A stretch of DNA of 17,672 bases, taken from assembly GCA_023447335.1 (NCBI GenBank), contig JAEXOD010000017.1, positions 1 through 17,672 on the forward strand, given 5' to 3'. The notes beneath the pieces are model-generated. The model did not search any database, had not been told where the DNA came from, and worked only from the letters and a program-made list of their open reading frames with translations. Shown piece after piece: positions 1-7,120 of the stretch (the first letter of the stretch is position 1; each line of letters begins with the position of its first letter). A program made the translations under genes and the position numbers. This DNA is from Bacteroidota bacterium (GTDB lineage Bacteria > Bacteroidota > Ignavibacteria > Ignavibacteriales > Melioribacteraceae).

Positions 1-343
1 TGTAATACTTATTATATAAATACCTCAACTTAAATATTTTTAATTTTGCGAGTAACCATTTGAAACTAAAATTTTGCATGATTCGCCTCTCTATTTTGAA
101 TTTTGAAAAAGATATCCCCAATAAGCAAGTATTTTTAACAGCTTAACTGTATATTAATCCAATACTTTTCTTATTCTGATTTTCCCGAGTTATATCGAAC
201 AATTTTTGTTGAATCAAATAATATTGTTATTAAATATAAAATAAGAGTTTTCAACCTTAAATTTAATTTATACTATATGTATTTATTAATAACAAAATCA
301 CAGTACAATTATAATACATCATTAAAAAAAAGTAAATAGTTAG
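1..343. other. Intergenic stretch, no feature seen
   Basis: This very AT-rich stretch was read on both strands. I see no convincing reading frame, tRNA-like fold, strong hairpin with T-run, or tandem repeat. It lies downstream of the decayed minus-strand genes and may simply be eroded sequence. Confidence 0.5.
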
Positions 344-538
344 CTAAAAAAAACTAAATTTACTAATGGTATTGTTCTCCAGATTTGTTATTGTTTCATT
401 ATCAGGGTTCTTATACAAAAAATAGCGGAGGTGAATAAATACATTTGAGCCAACATTTGTTGTAATTTTAGTACTTTTCAAATCAAAATATACACCCCCT
501 AATTTGGCTTGTGCCTTAACAGAAGGCTTAACTAAACA
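344..538 (-). pseudogene. Coding-like fragment, 3' end of an unknown gene
   Basis: A 64-codon minus-strand frame runs open from a TAG at 539-541 to a TAG at 344-346. Its translation has protein-like composition (for example GGVYFDLKSTKITTN and FLYKNPDNETITNLENN), but it has no ATG, GTG or usable TTG near its beginning. It sits about 30 bp beyond the stop of the decayed repeat gene, on the same strand. I do not recognise the family. The likeliest reading is the 3' remnant of another secreted or surface protein whose 5' part has been lost. A chance open frame in AT-rich DNA is the alternative. Confidence 0.3.
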
Positions 539-569
539 CTACCCCACCTTAGAAAACTATTTTTTTTAT

Positions 570-1210
570 TTATCTTACTAAAACCATCTTCTTGGAATCT
601 GTAAATTTACCTGCTGTAAGTTAATGGAAATAAGCTTCGCTGCTAAAGTTATTTACATCCCAAGTTTTTTTATAATTACCAGCATTAAGCTGTTCGTTAA
701 TAAGCGTTGTTACTTCTTTACCCAAAATATCGTATATTTTTAGTATTATATATTCCGCATTTGTTAAGTAATATTTGTGTTTGTACTTGGATTAAACGGG
801 TTTGGGTAGTTTTGGTTTAATGCAAAAACTAAACTATTGTTAAGCTCATCTTTTACGTCTGTAAATTGGGTGTAGGTTACATTACAATTATAACCACTAA
901 TGTCAATTATTCTATTTTATTATAATACAAATATGAGTATTTTACCCATTTATTAACTTCCCATTTTCGATTGACCCTCCAACTGCATTGCTGTTAGTAT
1001 CACAGGTGAAGGTATATCGATTAACATTCAGCCAATCTCCGTTGTTCCATTTTTCATACAACTTAGTCAGCATATAACCGCTAGCATTATAAGTATAGGT
1101 ATAACGAGTACGCAAAACCCAATCATCGTTTTCCCAGCTGTCTCGCAAAACATAAAAATTTTTTACCTCTTAAATCATATATATATTTATGTATCTCTAT
1201 AATAATTCAC
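570..1210 (-). pseudogene. Detached 3' part of a decayed T9SS repeat protein
   Basis: This is the continuation of the gene that begins at 1963, cut off by a TGG-to-TGA nonsense change at 1211-1213. Conceptual translation in shifting frames recovers two more 29-residue repeats (WENDDWVLRTRYTYTY, WNNGDWLNVNRYTFT), an in-frame stop at 942-944, then the linker SGYNCNVTYTQFTDVKDELN and the T9SS sorting domain with NQNYPNPFNPST. A frameshift follows that motif near 760-780. The last stretch (LKIYDILGKEVTTLINEQLN and KKMVLVR) carries a Lys-to-stop change at 621-623 and ends at the expected TAA, 570-572. At least two frameshifts also lie in 1145-1200. The intact paralogue at 1990-3450 gives the reference for every lesion. 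Without this end the product cannot carry a T9SS export tail. Confidence 0.85.
778..892. repeat. 115-bp direct repeat shared with the intact paralogue
   Basis: Positions 778-892 match 2199-2313 at 113 of 115 bases by eye; the differences are near 857 and 872. The segment encodes the linker and start of the sorting domain (about VTYTQFTDVKDELNN to NPFNPSTN). The flanking sequence is clearly more diverged, so this block looks like recent duplication or gene conversion between the two tandem genes. Confidence 0.85.
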
Positions 1211-1963
1211 TCAATCAACGTTTTCCCAAAGCTCAGAGAACTCTGTCAGCCTATTTCCGTTTGCATCATAGGTATAAGAATTACGCGAAGAATTCACCCA
1301 TCCACTGTTTTCCCAAAGCTCAGAGAACTCTGTCAGCCTATTTCCGTTTGCATTATAGGTAAAAGTATATCGACAATTATTTACCCAACAACCGTTTTCC
1401 CATTCCTCAGACAACTCGATCAGAATATTTCCGTTTTCATCATATGTATAATTATTACGCGAAAAATTCACCCAACAACCGCTTGACCATTCCTCATACA
1501 ACTCGACCAACCTTTTCCCGTTTGCATTATAAGTATAAGTATTACGCGAAGAATTCACCCAACCACCGCTTAACCATTCCTCATACAATTCGACCAGCCT
1601 ATTCCCGCTTGAATCATACGTAAAAGTATATCGACAATTGTTTACCCAACCACCGTTTGACAATGATACCTCATCTAACTCATTTAACTCATTCTCCTTC
1701 GTATCATAAGTATAAGTTTGTTTTTTAGTGCTATCATTTATATAAACATCGCTTTGTTTATAAAGTATTCCTTTTTCGGTATTAACTTTACTTTTGTTTT
1801 GCTTTTGCAATGTAAAAGGATCACTGTCTTTATTTTGACTTTTTTCTTTTTCATATTTTTTATCGAAAAACTCTTGTTGTACTTTCATACTCCTTTGGTA
1901 CTGACTATATACCAAAGATGTTAAAATTAAAACGGTTAAAATTGTAAAAACAACTTTTTTCAT
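1211..1963 (-). CDS. Truncated secreted repeat protein (250 aa, lacks sorting domain)
   Basis: This is the 5' part of the decayed tandem copy. Residues 1-20 form a signal peptide (MKKVVFTILTVLILTSLVYS, then Q). A linker of about 60 residues and then 29-residue repeats of the form G-N-x-L-x-E-x-x-E-x-W-x-x-G-W-V-N-x-x-R-x-x-Y-T-Y-D follow. The frame ends at WENVD where the paralogous repeats read W-V-N, because Trp has become TGA. The start lies 26 bp after the stop of the intact upstream paralogue, so the two were probably co-transcribed. The ribosome-binding site is weak. The product could still enter the periplasm but would lack the T9SS tail, so I infer it is non-functional. The repeats resemble YD/RHS units only loosely. 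Confidence 0.55.
   Translation of the reverse strand: MKKVVFTILTVLILTSLVYSQYQRSMKVQQEFFDKKYEKEKSQNKDSDPFTLQKQNKSKVNTEKGILYKQSDVYINDSTKKQTYTYDTKENELNELDEVSLSNGGWVNNCRYTFTYDSSGNRLVELYEEWLSGGWVNSSRNTYTYNANGKRLVELYEEWSSGCWVNFSRNNYTYDENGNILIELSEEWENGCWVNNCRYTFTYNANGNRLTEFSELWENSGWVNSSRNSYTYDANGNRLTEFSELWENVD
1220..1654. repeat. Five 87-bp tandem repeat units in the decayed gene
   Basis: Equivalent bases recur at 1220, 1307, 1394, 1481, 1568 and 1655, an exact 87-bp register, each unit coding 29 residues. Units beginning at 1220 and 1307 share a nearly identical block of about 50 bp, so slippage or unequal crossing-over is recent at the array's 3' coding end. Confidence 0.9.
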
Positions 1964-1989
1964 TTAGTATCTCATATAATTAATAATTT

Positions 1990-3450
1990 TTATCTTACTA
2001 AAACCATTTTTTTGGTTTCTGTAAATTTACCCGCTTGCAATTTATAAAAATATACTCCGCTGCTTAAGTTTTTGGCATCCCATATTTTTGTGTGGTTGCC
2101 TGCATTTAATTCTTCGTTTATCAAAGTTGTAATTTCTTTACCTAAAATATCGTATATTTTTAGTGTTACAAACTCGGTTTTAGGTAAAGTAAAATTTATG
2201 TTTGTACTTGGATTAAACGGGTTTGGGTAGTTTTGGTTTAATGCAAAAACTAAACTATTGTTAAGCTCATCTTTTACATCTGTAAATTGGGTATAGGTTA
2301 CATTACAATTATACCCCGAAACATACAAATTATTATTCTTATAATTAGATGTGAGAGTCAAAGAACCATATTGATTGTTTACCCAAGCGTTATTCTCCCA
2401 TTTTTCGGCTTTCCCGGTAACTGCGTTCGAAGTAATGTCATAAGTATATGTCTCTCGGGAATCATTCACCCATAATCCGATCGTCCAACTTTCACTCAAC
2501 TTTGTTAATAAATTATCCATTAAATCATATGTATAAGTTGATCGATAAGAGTTCGACCAAACCCCGCTTCCCCAGTTTTCTGACAATACAGTCGTCATAT
2601 TATTATGTGAATCATATGTGGCGAAAGATCGTCGTTGATTCACCCAATCTCCGTTTTCCCATTGTTCAACCAACCAAGTTACCCCATTTCCAAATTCATC
2701 ATAAGTTTGGGATTCTCGATAATTATTGAGCCAACTTCCATTTTGCCAAAACTCTAGTAAATTTGTCAACGGATTGTTGTATATATCATAAGTATAAGTA
2801 AGCCTGTAACGATTCCCCCAATTATTGTTGGGAGTATCCCAAAATTCTTCTATTAAACTTACAATATTACCATTCTCATCATATAAATAACTTTGAAGAA
2901 TCTCATTAACCCAGCCGTTACTCCATCCTTGACCTAATAATTTTTGAACATCTCCGTTTATATCATAAGTATATGTGTATAATGAATAATTTTGCCACGC
3001 TCCGTTTTTAAATGTCTCTATTTTATACGTCTTTGAAGTACTGCTGTATGTGTACGAATATCTTTCACTATTTATCCAACCACCACTTACTATGTCTCGA
3101 ATTTCATTTAAACAAACTAGTATATTTCCAATTAAGTCATAAGTATATGTAGTTCGATTACTATTTAACCATACTCCGCTATCCAATTTCTCCCACAATT
3201 CAGTTGTTACCCTACCATATGAATCATATGAATAAGTATGTCTATTTGTATTATCATTAATTGCGATAACCAATGGTTTATACATTATCCCTTTATTGTT
3301 TGTATTTTTTAGTTCTTTATGATTTTGTAACAAGAAACGATCCGATTCTTTATTATTTCCAAACTTATGTAGAGATAGACCCAGATTTTGTCCAAGCATA
3401 AAACTCGATAAAATCATAAGTATTAAAATTGTCGTAACAATGTTCTTCAT
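1990..3450 (-). CDS. Secreted repeat protein with T9SS sorting domain (486 aa)
   Basis: This is an intact secreted or surface protein. Residues 1-20 are a signal peptide (MKNIVTTILILMILSSFMLG). About ten repeats of 24-31 residues follow, each marked by a W-(V/L/I)-N core (GVWLNSNR, GGWINSER, GSWLNNYR, GDWVNQRR and so on) and a Y-T-Y-D core; several keep an exact 29-residue period. The C-terminal sorting domain starts near residue 405 with NQNYPNPFNPST and ends in KKMVLVR, as in type IX secretion substrates of Ignavibacteriota. The ATG has a good ribosome-binding site (GAGGT, about 7 bp upstream). The function of the repeat body is unknown; the Tyr/Trp/Asn-rich beta-hairpin character suggests an extracellular binding or structural protein. 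A broken paralogue follows 26 bp downstream. Confidence 0.85.
   Translation of the reverse strand: MKNIVTTILILMILSSFMLGQNLGLSLHKFGNNKESDRFLLQNHKELKNTNNKGIMYKPLVIAINDNTNRHTYSYDSYGRVTTELWEKLDSGVWLNSNRTTYTYDLIGNILVCLNEIRDIVSGGWINSERYSYTYSSTSKTYKIETFKNGAWQNYSLYTYTYDINGDVQKLLGQGWSNGWVNEILQSYLYDENGNIVSLIEEFWDTPNNNWGNRYRLTYTYDIYNNPLTNLLEFWQNGSWLNNYRESQTYDEFGNGVTWLVEQWENGDWVNQRRSFATYDSHNNMTTVLSENWGSGVWSNSYRSTYTYDLMDNLLTKLSESWTIGLWVNDSRETYTYDITSNAVTGKAEKWENNAWVNNQYGSLTLTSNYKNNNLYVSGYNCNVTYTQFTDVKDELNNSLVFALNQNYPNPFNPSTNINFTLPKTEFVTLKIYDILGKEITTLINEELNAGNHTKIWDAKNLSSGVYFYKLQAGKFTETKKMVLVR
2392..2826. repeat. Five 87-bp units in the intact paralogue
   Basis: Equivalent positions of the W-x-N core recur at 2392, 2479, 2566, 2653, 2740 and 2827, an exact 87-bp register. 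Beyond 2827 the period breaks through a two-codon insertion (WDTPNNNW) and other length changes. DNA identity between units is much lower than in the decayed copy, so this array is older or under selection to diverge. Confidence 0.8.
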
Positions 3451-3871
3451 TGCAGTACCTCGTTTATTAAATTAATATATTCATTCTGTAAAAAAGAGAC
3501 TTTAACGTATAAATTGTTTTTATTCCACGGATCCTTTTCTAACCACAGATATTGACTATAAATTTTTATAAGAACTAATAAGTTTTATAAAATAACGAAT
3601 AACTATGTTAATGTCAATAACCCCCAAATTTATAATCCCACTAACTTCATGTCCGCTTCTAATTTCAATCCTTTGAGAACCTTTTGGGAGTTTAATTTTA
3701 TAACTGCAATATCTATAATAACACCGCAAAGCTCTTCACTTGCGTTAAGGCGTTTAATTATTCAAGGCGATTCCTTATAACGGGAATTAGTGAATCTTTC
3801 CAGATTTTCCGTAAATAACACAAAAAAGTCAACCTATTTCAGGATTATACACACTTTCTTTTTCTTGAAAA
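3451..3871. other. Divergent intergenic region, possible minus-strand coding traces
   Basis: This stretch lies between the secreted-protein gene and the defence island. Two overlapping minus-strand open stretches exist. One includes NASEELCGVIIDIAVIKL and ends at 3630; the other (3556-3735) includes KLPKGSQRIEIRSGHEVSG. They could be joined by one frameshift, which hints at a decayed small gene. There is no start codon with a ribosome-binding site and I do not recognise a family. I see no convincing promoter for the 3450 gene. Confidence 0.25.
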
Positions 3872-3891
3872 AATTGACAAATTTATCAATT
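3872..3891. promoter_or_regulatory. 20-bp near-perfect palindrome, candidate operator
   Basis: AATTGACAAATTTATCAATT is a dyad with a single mismatched pair (C/A), centred at 3881/3882. It lies about 48 bp upstream of the -35 box at 3939. Size and symmetry fit a dimeric helix-turn-helix regulator. AT-rich DNA produces such dyads by chance, so the call rests on its position. Confidence 0.35.
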
Positions 3892-3900
3892 ATTTCGCAG

Positions 3901-3931
3901 TTTAAGTATCTTTGTAGCAAATATACTTAAA
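3901..3931. promoter_or_regulatory. 9-bp inverted repeat upstream of the defence promoter
   Basis: TTTAAGTAT (3901-3909) and ATACTTAAA (3923-3931) are perfect inverted arms separated by 13 bp. Arm centres are 22 bp apart, about two helical turns, so both half-sites face the same side of the DNA. The right arm ends 7 bp before the -35 box, a typical place for an activator or repressor site. There is no following T-run, so it is unlikely to be a terminator. Confidence 0.45.
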
Positions 3932-3938
3932 AATAAAC

Positions 3939-3967
3939 TTGACTTCGTTAATAGTTTACCGTATATT
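3939..3967 (+). promoter_or_regulatory. Sigma70-type promoter of the defence operon
   Basis: TTGACT (3939-3944) and TATATT (3962-3967) are separated by exactly 17 bp, with a predicted transcription start near 3974. An AGAGG ribosome-binding site follows at 3983-3987. This is the only strong promoter-like element I find ahead of the five tightly packed genes to 11103. A Bacteroidota-type -7 element is not cleanly present. Confidence 0.55.
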
Positions 3968-4019
3968 TTGTACGTAAAATACAGAGGTTTTTATTTTAAA
4001 ATTAATTAAAGATATTGCT

Positions 4020-4556
4020 TTGGTTCAAACCGGGGTTTACACAAAAACCGACATAAAGGGAGATGGGATATATTTACAGGCTAAATATTTTGATGATCAC
4101 GGAAATTTGAAGGACACTGTTAGACCCGATATTTATATTGATAACCGTTTGCAAAAACATGTGCTAAATGAAGGCGATATTTTATTCGTAGCAAAAGGTA
4201 TCAAAAATATTGCAACCGTATATAACTCAAATATCGGTAAAGCTGTTGCATCGTCATCGTTTTTTGTTATCAAACTTTTCCCTGATATAAAACAAATATT
4301 ATTGCCGGATTTTTTGGCTTGGGTAATGAATAATCCCGAAAAACAAAAAATACTAAAAGCTCAAGCTAAAGGATCTGCGCTTCCGTCTATTACAATTATT
4401 ACAATACAAAATTTTTGTTTATTTATTCCCCCAATTGAAAAACAAAAAACTATACTGAATATTGATAAATTGCGTATTAAAGAAAAACAGCTTACTTCTC
4501 AGATTCAAAATTTAAAAGAGGAATTTTTATTAAAAAGTTTAATAAGGGATTTATAA
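4020..4556 (+). CDS. hsdS: Half-size type I restriction specificity subunit (single TRD)
   Basis: This is a DNA-recognition subunit of a type I restriction-modification system, about half the usual HsdS length. Residues 1-140 form one target-recognition domain, with the family signatures VQTGVYTKTD, GDILFVAKG, SSFFVIKLF and GSALPSITI..FCLFIPPIEKQKTI. Residues 140-178 are the coiled-coil conserved region that docks on HsdM. The frame is open upstream to 3978 and reads ILKLIKDIALVQTG, which matches how such domains normally begin. The only standard-type start is TTG at 4020, without a good ribosome-binding site; the AGAGG at 3983-3987 fits an ATT at 3993 better. The true N-terminus is therefore uncertain. 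The stop is 1 bp before hsdM. It may act as a homodimer to replace a two-TRD HsdS, or compete with the full-length HsdS at 7107. Confidence 0.8.
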   Translation: MVQTGVYTKTDIKGDGIYLQAKYFDDHGNLKDTVRPDIYIDNRLQKHVLNEGDILFVAKGIKNIATVYNSNIGKAVASSSFFVIKLFPDIKQILLPDFLAWVMNNPEKQKILKAQAKGSALPSITIITIQNFCLFIPPIEKQKTILNIDKLRIKEKQLTSQIQNLKEEFLLKSLIRDL

Positions 4557-4557
4557 A

Positions 4558-6090
4558 ATGAAAACAAAAATTACCCAAAAAGAAATAAATAATATTGTTT
4601 GGAAAGCATGCGATACATTCCGCGGAGTTATTGACCCAAGCCAATATAAAGATTATATATTAACAATGTTGTTTCTAAAATATGTTAGTGATGTTCATAA
4701 AGATTTATACGCACATTATAAACAGAAGTATGGTGATGATGTAACACGTATTAACAGATCGCTAAAACTAGAACGTTTTATTGTTCCTGATGATAGTTCT
4801 TTTGATTATTTGTACGAAAATAGAAACGAAACTAATATTGGTAATTTAATTAATATAGCTCTGGAAAACATTGAAGACGCAAACCGCGAAAAAATTAACG
4901 GCGAAGACGGTTCAGGCATTTTTAGAAATATAGATTTTAACTCCAGTAATTTGGGCGATATAAAAGAAAAAAATAACCGCTTAAAAACTTTGCTTATCGA
5001 TTTTAATGATCCCAAACTTGACCTAAGACCTTCGCATTTGGAAGGGCGCGATATTATTGGTGATGCTTACGAATTTTTAATTGCAAATTTTGCAAGCGAT
5101 GCGGGCAAAAAAGCCGGCGAGTTTTATACACCAAGCGAAGTTTCTACTTTAATTGCAAAACTTACAAAATCTGAACCGGGTGCAAGAATATGCGACCCTA
5201 CCTGCGGCTCGGGTTCGTTGCTTATTAAAGCGGCTAAAGAAGTGGGAAGTAAAAACTTTTCATTATATGGGCAGGAATCCAACGGCAGTACTTGGGCTTT
5301 GGCTGTTATGAATATGCTTTTGCATGGTTTTGACACGGCAAAAATAAGATGGGGCGATACAATCCGAAATCCCAAACTAATTGAAAATGATAGTTTAATG
5401 AAATTTGACACCGTTGTTGCCAATCCTCCTTTTAGTTTAGATAAGTGGGGGGCTGATACCGCCGAAACTGATAAATATACACGGTTTTGGCGCGGTGTAC
5501 CGCCTAAAAGCAAAGGTGATTGGGCATTTATAAGCCACATGATTGAAACAGTTTACGAAGGTAAAGGAAAAGTTGGTGTTGTTGTTCCCCATGGGGTGTT
5601 ATTCCGCGGTGCAAGTGAAGGGAAAATCAGACAAAAAACTATTGAAGAAAATATTTTGGAAGCCGTTATTGGGCTGCCCGCAAATTTGTTTTTTGGAACG
5701 GGAATTCCTGCAGCTATTTTAATTTTTAATAAAGGTAAACACAAAAATAAAAACGTTTTGTTTATTGACGCAAGCAAACATTTTGAACCGGGTAAAAACC
5801 AAAATAAATTGCGCCAAACCGATATTGATAAAATTGTTGAAACATACCGAAATTTTAATGCCGGTAAATTTAACAGCGGTGTTATTGAAGAAAAGTATTC
5901 GTTTTCGGCAACGTTTGAACAAATAAAAGAAAACGAATTTAATTTAAATATTCCTCATTATGTTGATACTTTTGAAGAGGAGGAAGAAATTGATATTAAA
6001 GCAGTACAGCTAAAAATTGATGCTTTGGAAAAAGAACTGGCAGAAGTTAGAGAAGAAATGAATAAAAATTTAAGGGAACTGGGATTTTAA
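4558..6090 (+). CDS. hsdM: Type I restriction-modification DNA methyltransferase (N6-adenine)
   Basis: This is the modification subunit that, with HsdS, methylates adenine in the target site and protects host DNA. At 510 residues it has the usual length. Residues 6-150 form the HsdM N-terminal helical domain. The SAM-dependent catalytic domain begins with GEFYTP (187-192), followed by motif I DPTCGSG (213-219) and the N6-adenine catalytic motif NPPF (289-292). The acidic C-terminal tail (FEEEEEIDIK onward) ends in a coiled coil that would contact HsdS. The ATG lies 1 bp after the half-HsdS stop, with AAGGGA upstream; the next gene follows after 1 bp, so translation is probably coupled. All catalytic motifs look intact. 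Confidence 0.95.
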   Translation: MKTKITQKEINNIVWKACDTFRGVIDPSQYKDYILTMLFLKYVSDVHKDLYAHYKQKYGDDVTRINRSLKLERFIVPDDSSFDYLYENRNETNIGNLINIALENIEDANREKINGEDGSGIFRNIDFNSSNLGDIKEKNNRLKTLLIDFNDPKLDLRPSHLEGRDIIGDAYEFLIANFASDAGKKAGEFYTPSEVSTLIAKLTKSEPGARICDPTCGSGSLLIKAAKEVGSKNFSLYGQESNGSTWALAVMNMLLHGFDTAKIRWGDTIRNPKLIENDSLMKFDTVVANPPFSLDKWGADTAETDKYTRFWRGVPPKSKGDWAFISHMIETVYEGKGKVGVVVPHGVLFRGASEGKIRQKTIEENILEAVIGLPANLFFGTGIPAAILIFNKGKHKNKNVLFIDASKHFEPGKNQNKLRQTDIDKIVETYRNFNAGKFNSGVIEEKYSFSATFEQIKENEFNLNIPHYVDTFEEEEEIDIKAVQLKIDALEKELAEVREEMNKNLRELGF

Positions 6091-6091
6091 T

Positions 6092-7120
6092 ATGCAAACT
6101 TTTGAAATTTTACTTTACTCCACTCCTGAAAACAAAGCAACAGTTGAAGTCTTCTTTGAGGATGAAACGTTTTGGCTTTCTCAAAAAAAAATGGCGGAGC
6201 TGTTTAACGTGGATGTACGTACTGTAAATGACCATTTGGAACGAATTTTTTTGTCCAACGAATTAAAGGAAGATGCAACTATCCGTAAATTTCGGATAGT
6301 TCAAAAAGAAGGAAATAGAGATGTAACAAGGGATATTCAATTTTACAATTTAGATGCCATTATTGCGGTAGGTTATAGGGTCAATTCCAAAGAAGCTACA
6401 GCGTTTCGTATTTGGGCTACAAATACACTGCACGAATTTATTGTTAAGGGATTTGTCCTTGATGATGAAAGACTGAAAAACGGCAAAAAACTTGGCAAAG
6501 ATTATTTTGATGAATTACTTGAACGAATTAGGGAAATTAGGGCTAGTGAACGCCGTTTTTACCAAAAAATTACTGACATTTACGCCGAGTGCAGCATAGA
6601 TTACAACCCAAATGATGAAACAACCAAACAATTTTATAAAACAGTACAAAACAAACTGCATTGGGCTATAACCGGTAAAACAGCACCCGAACTAATTTCC
6701 CAAAGGGCAAACGCCGAGTTGCCAAATATGGGATTAACTACATGGAAGAAATCGCCAGCAGGTAAAATTATTAAATCGGATGTAATAATTGCAAAAAACT
6801 ATTTACAAAAAGATGAATTAGAGGCACTTAACCGCATTGTTACTATGTACCTCGATTATGCCGAAAACCAAGCCTCAAGAAAAATACCGATGACAATGAA
6901 AGATTGGATAATAAAACTTGACGGTTTTTTGAAATTTAACGATTATACAGTGCTGCAAAATGCCGGTACGGTAAAACATGAAATTGCGGTTTTATTGGCT
7001 GAAAACGAATTTGATAAATTTCGTATTTTGCAAGATAAAAATTATGAAAGTGATTTTGACAAAGAAATAAAAAAGATGGCATCCATATCAAAAAGGGGCA
7101 AAAAGAGTGAAGGAAAATAA
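6092..7120 (+). CDS. rhuM: RhuM-family DNA-binding protein
   Basis: This 342-residue protein matches the RhuM family, named from a Salmonella pathogenicity-island gene of unclear function. Residues 27-55 form a helix-turn-helix (WLSQKKMAELFNVDVRTVND). The conserved segments RKFRIVQKEG, FYNLDAIIAVGYRVNS and FRIWATNTLHEFIVKGF follow (residues 65-121). The C-terminal half is helical and charged. It sits inside the type I operon, 1 bp after hsdM and overlapping the full-length hsdS by 14 bp. RhuM genes commonly occur in such loci, but their role is not settled. I infer a regulator, a DNA-bound accessory factor or an abortive-infection component. It is the only obvious helix-turn-helix protein here, so it could bind the palindromes or repeats described in this window. 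Confidence 0.9.
   Translation: MQTFEILLYSTPENKATVEVFFEDETFWLSQKKMAELFNVDVRTVNDHLERIFLSNELKEDATIRKFRIVQKEGNRDVTRDIQFYNLDAIIAVGYRVNSKEATAFRIWATNTLHEFIVKGFVLDDERLKNGKKLGKDYFDELLERIREIRASERRFYQKITDIYAECSIDYNPNDETTKQFYKTVQNKLHWAITGKTAPELISQRANAELPNMGLTTWKKSPAGKIIKSDVIIAKNYLQKDELEALNRIVTMYLDYAENQASRKIPMTMKDWIIKLDGFLKFNDYTVLQNAGTVKHEIAVLLAENEFDKFRILQDKNYESDFDKEIKKMASISKRGKKSEGK

Noticed and set aside
1211..3450. RHS/YD-repeat toxin interpretation of the Y-T-Y-D repeats
   Set aside because: The units are 29 residues with a W-V-N core, there is no RHS core or toxin tip, and the protein ends in a T9SS sorting domain.
5124..5540. 138-codon minus-strand open frame inside hsdM
   Set aside because: It is a complementary-strand shadow of the methyltransferase catalytic domain; the plus-strand motifs are unambiguous.
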